Assembly (NCBI RefSeq): GCF_001592045.1
Contig: NZ_BCWB01000027.1
Span: forward strand, 1-48,190
Source of the DNA: Thermobifida fusca NBRC 14071 = JCM 3263
GTDB taxonomy: Bacteria > Actinomycetota > Actinomycetes > Streptosporangiales > Streptosporangiaceae
Reading direction: 5' to 3'
Length of the DNA: 48,190 nt
A program made the position numbers and the translations under genes. Below are positions 17,052-25,020 of this stretch, one piece after another. Position 1 is the stretch's first letter. Each line of letters opens with the position of its first letter. The notes beneath the pieces are model-generated. The model did not search any database, had not been told where the DNA came from, and saw nothing but the letters and a program-made list of their open reading frames with translations.

Positions 17052-17933
17052 ATGGCCCTCGCACCTTTCTCCCGTATCGGAGCGCACGTTCCGGTCTCCG
17101 GTGGCCTGGCCAAGCGTGGGTTGTCCTACGCTGACGCGATCGGCGCCGAAGTCATCCAAGTCTTCGTCACCAATCCGCGAAGCTGGGCACATACTCCGGG
17201 GAACGCGGAGCAGGATGCGCTGCTGCGCGCCCGCACTGACCTCCCGGTTTTCGTCCACGCCTGCTATCTGATCAACTTGGGTTCGCCCGACGAGGAGATC
17301 GCTGCCCGGTCGGTGGCGTCGTTGGAGTACACGCTGCAGCGGGCCGCGCAGATCGGGGCCCGCGGCGTGGTGGTGCACACCGGGTCCGCGGTGCGCGGGG
17401 GCCGTGCCGCCGGTCTGGCACGGGTGCGGGCCCGGCTGCTGCCGATTCTGGAGGCGCTGGACGAGGCTGCGCCGCCGGTCCTGCTGGAGCCGATGGCGGG
17501 GCAGGGGCAGGTGCTCTGCGCCACGGTGGACGATCTCGCCGACTACTTGGACGCGGTGGACCGCCACCCTAAGGCGGGGGTGTGTCTGGATACCGCGCAC
17601 GTGTTCGGAGCGGGCCACGACGTCTCCACCCGAGCGGGAATGCGGACAATGTTGGACCGGTTCGGCGAGGTGGTCGGAGCGGACCGGTTGCGGCTGGTGC
17701 ATGCCAATGATTCGGCTGCGCCGTGCGGGAGCCGCCGGGACCGGCACGCCGGTATCGGACTGGGCTATATCGGCGCTGACCCGTTCGCCGAAGTGTTCAC
17801 GCACCCGGTTTCCGCGGGGGTTCCCGTGGTGGTGGAGACCCCGGGCCCGGAGGGGCCGCATGCCCGGGATGTGGCCACGCTCAAAGAGTTGCGGGCGCAG
17901 GCTGCGACGCCGGAGCAGGAGGCTGCGCGGTGA
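17052..17933 (+). CDS. nfo: Deoxyribonuclease IV (AP endonuclease)
   Basis: ATG at 17052 gives 293 residues, close to other Nfo proteins. The TIM-barrel, trinuclear-zinc family is shown by RIGAHVPVSGGL at the start, GVVVHTGS with a zinc His, LLEPMAGQG with the Glu, CLDTAHVFGAGHD and LVHANDS, and DRHAGIGLGYIG near the end. It cleaves DNA 5' to abasic sites during base excision repair. The ribosome site is weak. An extra upstream in-frame stretch back to 16875 overlaps the divergent Nif3 gene and is rejected. Confidence 0.95.
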   Translation: MALAPFSRIGAHVPVSGGLAKRGLSYADAIGAEVIQVFVTNPRSWAHTPGNAEQDALLRARTDLPVFVHACYLINLGSPDEEIAARSVASLEYTLQRAAQIGARGVVVHTGSAVRGGRAAGLARVRARLLPILEALDEAAPPVLLEPMAGQGQVLCATVDDLADYLDAVDRHPKAGVCLDTAHVFGAGHDVSTRAGMRTMLDRFGEVVGADRLRLVHANDSAAPCGSRRDRHAGIGLGYIGADPFAEVFTHPVSAGVPVVVETPGPEGPHARDVATLKELRAQAATPEQEAAR

Positions 17934-18027
17934 TGCACGCAAGGAGAAAGCGGCGTGCAGGGAAGGCCGGATGCGGGTCGGTTTAGGCCACAATTAGGGG
18001 AGGACCGCGAGGGAAGGACACACCGCC

Positions 18028-18354
18028 ATGGATCCCGTGAGTCTGGTGGTCGGCGCGATGATCGCCCTGGGAGGGGTGCTGGTGGGACGCCTGCTGCCCA
18101 ACCGCCGCTCCTCCGTGCCTCCGGCGCAGGCTTCTCTCACTCAGGGTCCGCGCACCCCTCAGCCGATCTGCGGTTGCGGACACCACCTGGTTTTCCACGA
18201 CCAAAAGGACAAGACGTGCCAGGCGCAGGTGGTGATTCCGGGACGGTGGACTGGGGAGCGCACCCACACCTACCGGAAGTGCATGTGCCAGGGGTATCGG
18301 GGGCCGATGCCGGTGGACGAGTACTACGTGCCCGACATCATCGACGGGGAGTAG
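18028..18354 (+). CDS. Small membrane-anchored Cys/His-rich hypothetical protein
   Basis: 108 residues from ATG behind GGGAAGGA. An N-terminal hydrophobic helix (VSLVVGAMIALGGVLVG) is followed by a Pro/Ser linker and then ICGCGHHLVFHD, a further Cys in DKTCQAQ and KCMCQGY. The two CxC pairs, two His and a lone Cys could bind a metal such as zinc; this is inference from spacing. The gene is convergent with cbiZ and its 3' end overlaps that gene by 31 bases. I do not recognise the family; the clean ribosome site and codon usage support a real gene. Confidence 0.75.
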   Translation: MDPVSLVVGAMIALGGVLVGRLLPNRRSSVPPAQASLTQGPRTPQPICGCGHHLVFHDQKDKTCQAQVVIPGRWTGERTHTYRKCMCQGYRGPMPVDEYYVPDIIDGE

Positions 18355-19082
18355 GCCGCAGCCCGGTGCGGGGAGCGCTGCTGGGAGCGGGCGGCTTCCC
18401 GGCGGGCTCCTTCAGCTACCGCGGCGTAGACGGCGCGGGCGACTCGGCCGCCCCAGCGGGAGCGGACTCCGCCGAACAGTTCCCGCTGGGCGGGCGGGGT
18501 GTCGCCGACGAGTGCCGCAACGCAAACCGCGTCTGAGGCGGTGCCGGTGCAGGCGTACCCGCTGTCGAAGAGTGCCTGGACTTTGGCTTCGGTGGCAGTG
18601 GCGACCAGGTTGACGAGTGCGGTGTCCGACATGGGGGCGGGCACGGCGACGACGATGTTGATCGTCCCGGGGCGGGTCTCTTCGCCGGGGAGGCGTGCTT
18701 CGTCGAGCGCGGGGTCGGCGGCCGCCCAGGTGGGGCGGCCGAGTCCGACGGTGGCGAGGACTTCGACCCCGTGGTCGTCAGCGAAGCATGCTTCGCTGAC
18801 GTTGGCGGCGGTGAGCAGGCCTACCCCGGTGCCGGTCATCCCGAAGTGGGTGGCGAGTTCTTCGAGGTGGTTGTCCGGGTCGGTCCGCCGGTAGTCGCCG
18901 TCGACTTGGGCGTTGATGACGTAGTCCCGTGGTCCGAGGCCGCCGCCGAGCACGCTGGAGGCGGCCATGCGCCAGCCGGGGCCGCACTGCCAGAGCACTG
19001 CGGCAAGGGCGCGGCCGTTGTCGCGCCGCCAGCGCAGGTGCGCGGTGAGGAGGGTGCCGTCGCCGATCGTCTCCGTGTCCAC
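18324..19082 (-). CDS. cbiZ: Adenosylcobinamide amidohydrolase
   Basis: Starts at GTG; 252 residues. Family landmarks are LGGGLGPRDYVINAQV, GVGLLTAANVSEA, LATVGLGRPTW, PGTINIVVAVPAPMSDTALVNLV, ATEAKVQAL and GTASDAVCVAA, the typical CbiZ order. CbiZ cleaves the aminopropanol linkage of adenosylcobinamide to give adenosylcobyric acid, letting cells salvage incomplete corrinoids. No other cobalamin gene and no cobalamin riboswitch is visible nearby. The C-terminal 30 residues (RREAARSQQRSPHRAAA) are variable and overlap the convergent small gene. Confidence 0.9.
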   Translation of the reverse strand: MDTETIGDGTLLTAHLRWRRDNGRALAAVLWQCGPGWRMAASSVLGGGLGPRDYVINAQVDGDYRRTDPDNHLEELATHFGMTGTGVGLLTAANVSEACFADDHGVEVLATVGLGRPTWAAADPALDEARLPGEETRPGTINIVVAVPAPMSDTALVNLVATATEAKVQALFDSGYACTGTASDAVCVAALVGDTPPAQRELFGGVRSRWGGRVARAVYAAVAEGARREAARSQQRSPHRAAAYSPSMMSGT

Positions 19083-19256
19083 TCCGCTCTCCAGGGTCGG
19101 TTCCGCGGGGCCACTTTAACGAGTCCGCATCGGGCGGCAGCGGGGTCATGCTTCCATCTGGGCGAATGCCACGCGGAGTACTGCGAGTCTCACGCTTCGT
19201 CCCATTGTCTTTTTACGGAGGGTTTACACGGCACATCCGGAACGTTACCCTCCTAC

Positions 19257-19270
19257 TGGGAGCGCTCCCG
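19257..19270. promoter_or_regulatory. CelR-type operator 1
   Basis: TGGGAGCGCTCCCG matches the 14-bp palindrome TGGGAGCGCTCCCA known for the LacI-family repressor CelR of Thermobifida fusca, with one end base changed. CelR is released by cellobiose. The site lies about 345 bases upstream of the cel48A start. Confidence 0.88.
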
Positions 19271-19350
19271 TGACTCAGGCCACAGGCCCCCTTCCCGGGG
19301 CGAGCCCCCACCACCCCGGGAAGGCCACTGCGACCCCTGAGCTCAATTCA

Positions 19351-19364
19351 TGGGAGCGCTCCCA
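19351..19364. promoter_or_regulatory. CelR-type operator 2
   Basis: TGGGAGCGCTCCCA is a perfect 14-bp CelR palindrome, 94 bases from the first site and about 250 bases before the cel48A ATG. The remaining 19083-19614 region holds the long leader of cel48A; I see no open reading frame or other RNA in it. Confidence 0.93.
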
Positions 19365-19614
19365 TGCCAGTGCTCCCGGCAGAAAGGAGAGAACCGGAAC
19401 CCGGTACCGCTGGTTTCACTGATCCCCCTGTTTTCACCCGGCATCGCCCCGACACCAGCGATGCCACCCCCGCGGCGGCTGCAGTCCACACCCGGCACGC
19501 CGCACACCCCTCTCCTGTGTGACACGCGGTTCCGAACGGCCTTGCCGGTTCTCGGTATGCCGACGAACGGCACGGCTGCTCCGGAACCGGAAGATCCGGA
19601 GGTTATTTCCAAGC

Positions 19615-22569
19615 ATGAGATCGTTACTGTCTCCCCGGCGCTGGCGCACGCTGGCCTCGGGGGCGCTCGCAGCGGCCCTGGCCGCCGCTGTACTCTCCCC
19701 CGGCGTCGCGCACGCCGCCGTCGCCTGCTCGGTGGACTACGACGACTCCAACGACTGGGGTAGCGGGTTCGTCGCCGAAGTCAAGGTGACCAACGAAGGC
19801 AGCGACCCCATCCAGAACTGGCAAGTAGGCTGGACCTTCCCCGGTAACCAGCAGATCACCAACGGCTGGAACGGCGTGTTCAGCCAGAGCGGCGCCAACG
19901 TCACCGTCCGCTACCCGGACTGGAACCCCAATATCGCCCCCGGAGCCACCATCTCCTTCGGCTTCCAGGGCACCTACAGCGGCTCCAACGACGCCCCGAC
20001 CAGCTTCACCGTCAACGGCGTCACCTGCAGCGGATCCCAGCCCGCCAACCTGCCGCCCGATGTCACCCTGACATCCCCGGCCAACAACTCGACCTTCCTG
20101 GTCAACGACCCGATCGAGCTGACCGCGGTCGCCTCCGACCCCGACGGCTCGATCGACCGGGTGGAATTCGCCGCCGACAACACCGTCATCGGCACCGACA
20201 CCACCTCCCCCTACAGCTTCACCTGGACGGACGCTGCCGCCGGCTCCTACTCGGTGACCGCGATCGCCTACGACGACCAGGGAGCCAGGACCGTCTCCGC
20301 TCCCATCGCCATCCGAGTGCTGGACCGGGCCGCCGTCATCGCCTCACCGCCCACCGTCCGCGTGCCGCAGGGCGGCACCGCCGACTTCGAGGTGCGGCTG
20401 TCCAACCAGCCCTCCGGCAACGTCACGGTCACCGTGGCGCGCACGTCGGGCAGCTCCGACCTGACCGTCTCCAGCGGCTCCCAACTCCAGTTCACCTCCA
20501 GCAACTGGAACCAGCCGCAGAAGGTGACCATCGCCTCCGCTGACAACGGCGGAAACCTGGCCGAGGCGGTCTTCACCGTCAGCGCCCCCGGCCACGACTC
20601 GGCCGAGGTGACGGTCCGGGAGATCGACCCGAACACCAGCTCCTACGACCAGGCCTTCCTGGAGCAGTACGAGAAGATCAAGGACCCCGCCAGCGGCTAC
20701 TTCCGCGAATTCAACGGGCTCCTGGTCCCCTACCACTCGGTGGAGACCATGATCGTCGAGGCTCCGGACCACGGCCACCAGACCACGTCCGAGGCGTTCA
20801 GCTACTACCTGTGGCTGGAGGCGTACTACGGCCGGGTCACCGGTGACTGGAAGCCGCTCCACGACGCCTGGGAGTCGATGGAGACCTTCATCATCCCCGG
20901 CACCAAGGACCAGCCGACCAACTCCGCCTACAACCCGAACTCCCCGGCGACCTACATCCCCGAGCAGCCCAACGCTGACGGCTACCCGTCGCCTCTCATG
21001 AACAACGTCCCGGTGGGTCAAGACCCGCTCGCCCAGGAGCTGAGCTCCACCTACGGGACCAACGAGATCTACGGCATGCACTGGCTGCTCGACGTGGACA
21101 ACGTCTACGGCTTCGGGTTCTGCGGCGACGGCACCGACGACGCCCCCGCCTACATCAACACCTACCAGCGTGGTGCGCGCGAGTCGGTGTGGGAGACCAT
21201 TCCGCACCCGTCCTGCGACGACTTCACGCACGGCGGCCCCAACGGCTACCTGGACCTGTTCACCGACGACCAGAACTACGCCAAGCAGTGGCGCTACACC
21301 AACGCCCCCGACGCTGACGCGCGGGCCGTCCAGGTGATGTTCTGGGCGCACGAATGGGCCAAGGAGCAGGGCAAGGAGAACGAGATCGCGGGCCTGATGG
21401 ACAAGGCGTCCAAGATGGGCGACTACCTCCGGTACGCGATGTTCGACAAGTACTTCAAGAAGATCGGCAACTGCGTCGGCGCCACCTCCTGCCCGGGTGG
21501 CCAAGGCAAGGACAGCGCGCACTACCTGCTGTCCTGGTACTACTCCTGGGGCGGCTCGCTCGACACCTCCTCTGCGTGGGCGTGGCGTATCGGCTCCAGC
21601 TCCTCGCACCAGGGCTACCAGAACGTGCTCGCTGCCTACGCGCTCTCGCAGGTGCCCGAACTGCAGCCTGACTCCCCGACCGGTGTCCAGGACTGGGCCA
21701 CCAGCTTCGACCGCCAGTTGGAGTTCCTCCAGTGGCTGCAGTCCGCTGAAGGTGGTATCGCCGGTGGCGCCACCAACAGCTGGAAGGGAAGCTACGACAC
21801 CCCGCCGACCGGCCTGTCGCAGTTCTACGGCATGTACTACGACTGGCAGCCGGTCTGGAACGACCCGCCGTCCAACAACTGGTTCGGCTTCCAGGTCTGG
21901 AACATGGAGCGCGTCGCCCAGCTCTACTACGTGACCGGCGACGCCCGGGCCGAGGCCATCCTCGACAAGTGGGTGCCGTGGGCCATCCAGCACACCGACG
22001 TGGACGCCGACAACGGCGGCCAGAACTTCCAGGTCCCCTCCGACCTGGAGTGGTCGGGCCAGCCTGACACCTGGACCGGCACCTACACCGGCAACCCGAA
22101 CCTGCACGTCCAGGTCGTCTCCTACAGCCAGGACGTCGGTGTGACCGCCGCTCTGGCCAAGACCCTGATGTACTACGCGAAGCGTTCGGGCGACACCACC
22201 GCCCTCGCCACCGCGGAGGGTCTGCTGGACGCCCTGCTGGCCCACCGGGACAGCATCGGTATCGCCACCCCCGAGCAGCCGAGCTGGGACCGTCTGGACG
22301 ACCCGTGGGACGGCTCCGAGGGCCTGTACGTGCCGCCGGGCTGGTCGGGCACCATGCCCAACGGTGACCGCATCGAGCCGGGCGCGACCTTCCTGTCCAT
22401 CCGCTCGTTCTACAAGAACGACCCGCTGTGGCCGCAGGTCGAGGCACACCTGAACGACCCGCAGAACGTCCCGGCGCCGATCGTGGAGCGCCACCGCTTC
22501 TGGGCTCAGGTGGAAATCGCGACCGCGTTCGCAGCCCACGACGAACTGTTCGGGGCCGGAGCTCCCTGA
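19615..22569 (+). CDS. cel48A: Secreted exocellulase, CBM2-Ig-like-GH48
   Basis: ATG at 19615 behind CCGGAGG gives 984 residues, the length of T. fusca Cel48A. A Sec signal ends near AHA (residue 34-35). CBM2 spans about 36-138, with Cys38/Cys138 likely paired; Trp48, Trp85 and Trp103 have exactly the 37 and 18 spacing of the cellulose-binding face in family 2a modules. An Ig-like domain (about 147-238) and a second beta-rich module (about 240-337) follow. GH48 covers about 340-984, with QTTSEAFSYY carrying the conserved catalytic-region Glu393. GH48 enzymes cut cellulose processively from reducing ends, releasing mainly cellobiose, and work synergistically with endocellulases. Two CelR operators upstream indicate cellobiose induction. 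Confidence 0.98.
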   Translation: MRSLLSPRRWRTLASGALAAALAAAVLSPGVAHAAVACSVDYDDSNDWGSGFVAEVKVTNEGSDPIQNWQVGWTFPGNQQITNGWNGVFSQSGANVTVRYPDWNPNIAPGATISFGFQGTYSGSNDAPTSFTVNGVTCSGSQPANLPPDVTLTSPANNSTFLVNDPIELTAVASDPDGSIDRVEFAADNTVIGTDTTSPYSFTWTDAAAGSYSVTAIAYDDQGARTVSAPIAIRVLDRAAVIASPPTVRVPQGGTADFEVRLSNQPSGNVTVTVARTSGSSDLTVSSGSQLQFTSSNWNQPQKVTIASADNGGNLAEAVFTVSAPGHDSAEVTVREIDPNTSSYDQAFLEQYEKIKDPASGYFREFNGLLVPYHSVETMIVEAPDHGHQTTSEAFSYYLWLEAYYGRVTGDWKPLHDAWESMETFIIPGTKDQPTNSAYNPNSPATYIPEQPNADGYPSPLMNNVPVGQDPLAQELSSTYGTNEIYGMHWLLDVDNVYGFGFCGDGTDDAPAYINTYQRGARESVWETIPHPSCDDFTHGGPNGYLDLFTDDQNYAKQWRYTNAPDADARAVQVMFWAHEWAKEQGKENEIAGLMDKASKMGDYLRYAMFDKYFKKIGNCVGATSCPGGQGKDSAHYLLSWYYSWGGSLDTSSAWAWRIGSSSSHQGYQNVLAAYALSQVPELQPDSPTGVQDWATSFDRQLEFLQWLQSAEGGIAGGATNSWKGSYDTPPTGLSQFYGMYYDWQPVWNDPPSNNWFGFQVWNMERVAQLYYVTGDARAEAILDKWVPWAIQHTDVDADNGGQNFQVPSDLEWSGQPDTWTGTYTGNPNLHVQVVSYSQDVGVTAALAKTLMYYAKRSGDTTALATAEGLLDALLAHRDSIGIATPEQPSWDRLDDPWDGSEGLYVPPGWSGTMPNGDRIEPGATFLSIRSFYKNDPLWPQVEAHLNDPQNVPAPIVERHRFWAQVEIATAFAAHDELFGAGAP

Positions 22570-22593
22570 TCCTGAACAGTCCGTCTCCTGACC

Positions 22594-22684
22594 GGCGGTC
22601 CGTGGCGGCGTAGTGCTCCCCCGCCGCGGACCGCCCTCCACCACCCCCCTGGGGCCGTCCGGCGCACCAACACCGGACGGCCCC
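22594..22684. terminator. Two hairpins between convergent cel48A and GNAT gene
   Basis: GGCGGTCCGTGGCGG (22594-22608) pairs with CCGCCGCGGACCGCC (22621-22635) with one mismatch. A perfect 12-bp stem GGGGCCGTCCGG / CCGGACGGCCCC occupies 22651-22684. Both are positioned to stop transcription from either side. Confidence 0.7.
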
Positions 22685-22725
22685 AGACTCCTTTCACGGC
22701 CTGCTACTCGGCCCGACGCCCCGCC

Positions 22726-23016
22726 CTATCCAGCCCGATCAACCAGGTCAGCGTAGTCCGGGTGCCGCTCGAGCCACGCCTTGACATAGGGGCAGACCGC
22801 ACGCACCCGCAGCCCGCGGGCCCGCACATCATCCAACGCCTCCCGCACCAGCCGGCTGCCCATCCCCTTCCCCTGGAAAGAGCCGTCCACCCGAGTGTGG
22901 AAGAAGACCACCCGATCACCGGCAACAGGCTGGTATTCCGTGAAACCGGCGATTTTCTCCCCGGCACGGATCTCGTACCGGTGCTGTGCCGGATTGTCGA
23001 TCACCGTGACATCCAT
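22726..23016 (-). CDS. Small GNAT-family N-acetyltransferase (YidJ/NATD1-like)
   Basis: ATG at 23014-23016 follows GGGAGGGGAA; 96 residues. It is the minimal GNAT type: RYEIRAGEKIAGFTEYQ, VVFFHTRVDGSFQGKGMGSRLV where QGKGMG is the acetyl-CoA loop, and RAVCPYVKAWLERHPDYADLV at the end, a hallmark of this short subfamily. The substrate is unknown for the group. It diverges from the Sua5 gene. Confidence 0.9.
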   Translation of the reverse strand: MDVTVIDNPAQHRYEIRAGEKIAGFTEYQPVAGDRVVFFHTRVDGSFQGKGMGSRLVREALDDVRARGLRVRAVCPYVKAWLERHPDYADLVDRAG

Positions 23017-23190
23017 GGCGTTCCCCTCCCGTTCCCCAGGCGGCGGCGCATCTCTCATCCGGCGGCCTGCCCAGGACTGTCCTCTTCCCCAGGACAGCCT
23101 GAGCACGCGCCCACACGGCGAACCCCCGCCACAGCCCTAGCATGGTGAACGGCCACGGTCGCAGGGCGACCACGACACCGAGGAGGAGTG

Positions 23191-24198
23191 ATGGGCGACG
23201 GCGGCACAGTACGCCACCCTTCCGTACGTGCCGTATCACCGGCAGCGTTGGACGAGGCGGTACGCGTCCTGCGGGCAGGCGGCCTCGTAGCTTTCCCCAC
23301 CGAAACCGTCTACGGCCTAGGCGCGGACGCCGCGAACCCGGCCGCGGTAGCGCGCATTTTCGCCGCCAAAGGCCGTCCCGCTGACCACCCCCTGATCGTG
23401 CACGTCGCTTCCGCGGAGAGCGCGCGCGACTGGGCTGCTACCTTTCCTCCTCTCGCCCGCACGCTGGCGGACGCGTTCTGGCCCGGACCGCTGACCCTCA
23501 TCCTCCCCCGCTCCGCCCAAGTGCCGGACGCAGTGACCGGTGGACGCGCCACGGTAGGGCTGCGGGTCCCCGACCAGCCGGTCGCGCTCGCACTCCTGGA
23601 ACGCTTCGGCGGCGGAATCGCCGCACCTTCCGCGAACCGGTTCGGCCGAGTGAGCCCGACCACGGCCGCGCACGTTGCCGCTGACCTCGGGGACCGGGTC
23701 GACCTGGTGTTGGACGGCGGACCGTGCACGGTCGGCGTGGAATCGACGATCGTCGAAGTGGCCGACGGCCGACTCACCGTGCTCCGCACCGGAGGCATCA
23801 CCCCCGACGACCTTGCCGCGGTCACCGGCGCCCCCGTCGACACCACCCCCACCGGACCGGCCCGGGCACCCGGCATGCTCGCCGCCCACTACGCACCCGC
23901 CGCACGGGTCGTGCTAGCCGAAGCAACAGAAGCCGCGGACACGGTCGCCCAGTGGGTGGAGAAAGGACACCGGGTGGCTGTGCTGGCGGAGACCGCTACC
24001 GTGCCCGAAAACCTGCCGGAAGGCGTGGTGGTGCTACCGTCCCCTGCTTCGGCTCGGGACTATGCCCGCGTGCTGTACCAGCGGCTGCGGGACGTGGACG
24101 CGGCGGGAGCCGACGTGGTCGTCGCGATCCCCCCCGAACCCGCGGGGATCGGCTTGGCGGTACGGGACCGGCTGCTGCGCGCATCCCGGGCGCACTGA
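23191..24198 (+). CDS. L-threonylcarbamoyladenylate synthase, Sua5 type
   Basis: ATG at 23191 (or the adjoining GTG at 23188) follows AGGAGG; about 335 residues. The N-terminal YrdC/Sua5 domain shows GGLVAFPTETVYGLG, AKGRPADHPLIVHV, FWPGPLTLILPR, VGLRVPDQPVA, IAAPSANRFGRVSPT and VGVESTIVEV. The extra C-terminal Sua5 domain begins after the linker GPARAPGMLAAHYAP, identifying Sua5 rather than the short TsaC. It makes threonylcarbamoyl-AMP from Thr, bicarbonate and ATP, the donor for the t6A modification of tRNAs reading ANN codons. A compact terminator follows. Confidence 0.94.
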   Translation: MGDGGTVRHPSVRAVSPAALDEAVRVLRAGGLVAFPTETVYGLGADAANPAAVARIFAAKGRPADHPLIVHVASAESARDWAATFPPLARTLADAFWPGPLTLILPRSAQVPDAVTGGRATVGLRVPDQPVALALLERFGGGIAAPSANRFGRVSPTTAAHVAADLGDRVDLVLDGGPCTVGVESTIVEVADGRLTVLRTGGITPDDLAAVTGAPVDTTPTGPARAPGMLAAHYAPAARVVLAEATEAADTVAQWVEKGHRVAVLAETATVPENLPEGVVVLPSPASARDYARVLYQRLRDVDAAGADVVVAIPPEPAGIGLAVRDRLLRASRAH

Positions 24199-24234
24199 CC
24201 TCTCCCCCTGGGGCAAGGGATTTTTCCGCATAGA

Positions 24235-24260
24235 CGAGCCCGTTTCCGGGCTCTCTTTCT
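24235..24260 (+). terminator. Short rho-independent terminator
   Basis: GAGCCC (24236-24241) pairs with GGGCTC (24248-24253), followed by TCTTTCT. It lies 37 bases after the Sua5-type stop. Confidence 0.7.
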
Positions 24261-24299
24261 GTGGAGACAGAAAGAGAGCACCGACACCAGGGAGGGCCG

Positions 24300-24809
24300 A
24301 TGAAAGCTCAAGCCGGAGACCGGATCGTTGTGGAACGCCCCCGCGATGACCTGCCCGCGCGCAAAGGCGTCGTGCTCAAAGTGCAGGGGGACAACGGGGG
24401 CCCGCCCTACTGGGTGCGGTGGGAGGACGAAGGCCGGGAAACCCTCGTCTACCCGGGACCGGACGCCCGTATCGAGCCCCGCCACCCCGTCCCCCAAGCC
24501 CGCCAGGAGCATACGGAGGCCCGTCAACCGCAGCCGGGACAGTCCCTGAAACGGATACAGATCGACGTCGCAGTGTCGGAGGTGCACGAGAACGGCTCCG
24601 TGCGCACCCTCGCCGAAGCGCAACTGCCGTCCACCAAGTGGAACCTGCGCGGCCACGGAGAAGCACGCAAGCATCCCACCGACGCCGATATCCCGGAGAT
24701 TGGGGAGGAACTAGCCGTGGCGCGGGCGCTGTCCGATCTCGCCCACAAGCTGCGCCGAGTAGCCGCAGAAGACATCGAACAGGCCAGCCAAGCGTGGCAG
24801 CCCACGTGA
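24300..24809 (+). CDS. DUF1918/DUF1876 fusion protein
   Basis: ATG at 24300 behind AGGGAGGG gives 169 residues. Residues 1-60 form a small beta-barrel DUF1918 domain (KAQAGDRIVVERP, YWVRWEDEGRETLVYPGPDA). Residues about 85-169 form a dsRBD-fold DUF1876 domain (KRIQIDVAVSEV, RTLAEAQL, LRGHGEARKHPTDADIPEIGEELAVARALSDLAHKL split across the domain). Both are actinobacterial domains usually found as separate small proteins; the function is unknown. No partner gene adjoins. Confidence 0.85.
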   Translation: MKAQAGDRIVVERPRDDLPARKGVVLKVQGDNGGPPYWVRWEDEGRETLVYPGPDARIEPRHPVPQARQEHTEARQPQPGQSLKRIQIDVAVSEVHENGSVRTLAEAQLPSTKWNLRGHGEARKHPTDADIPEIGEELAVARALSDLAHKLRRVAAEDIEQASQAWQPT

Positions 24810-25020
24810 CCCGCAGCACCAGCAGCCCTGACAGCAGCGGGCACTCAGCGGTGCCGTTGCTGTCAGAGTTTCTCGTTCGATGCACAGCCCAAGGGCCCAC
24901 GCGTGCTGGCCTGAGGCAGCGCTAAGTAACCGATAGCGCTCCTCAATGCCCGAGCAGTCCAGGCACCGCTGCATTCCCACAACTTTCGAGAAGGCGCCAG
25001 GGACATCAGTGGTTGTGTCC

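Noticed and set aside
19083-19256. Cobalamin riboswitch upstream of cbiZ
   Set aside because: No B12-box-like sequence or appropriate multi-stem structure seen between 19083 and the CelR sites.
20344-22644. 766-residue open frame antisense to cel48A
   Set aside because: Val/Gly/Arg/His-rich antisense artefact of a GC-rich secreted-enzyme gene; no domain or ribosome site.
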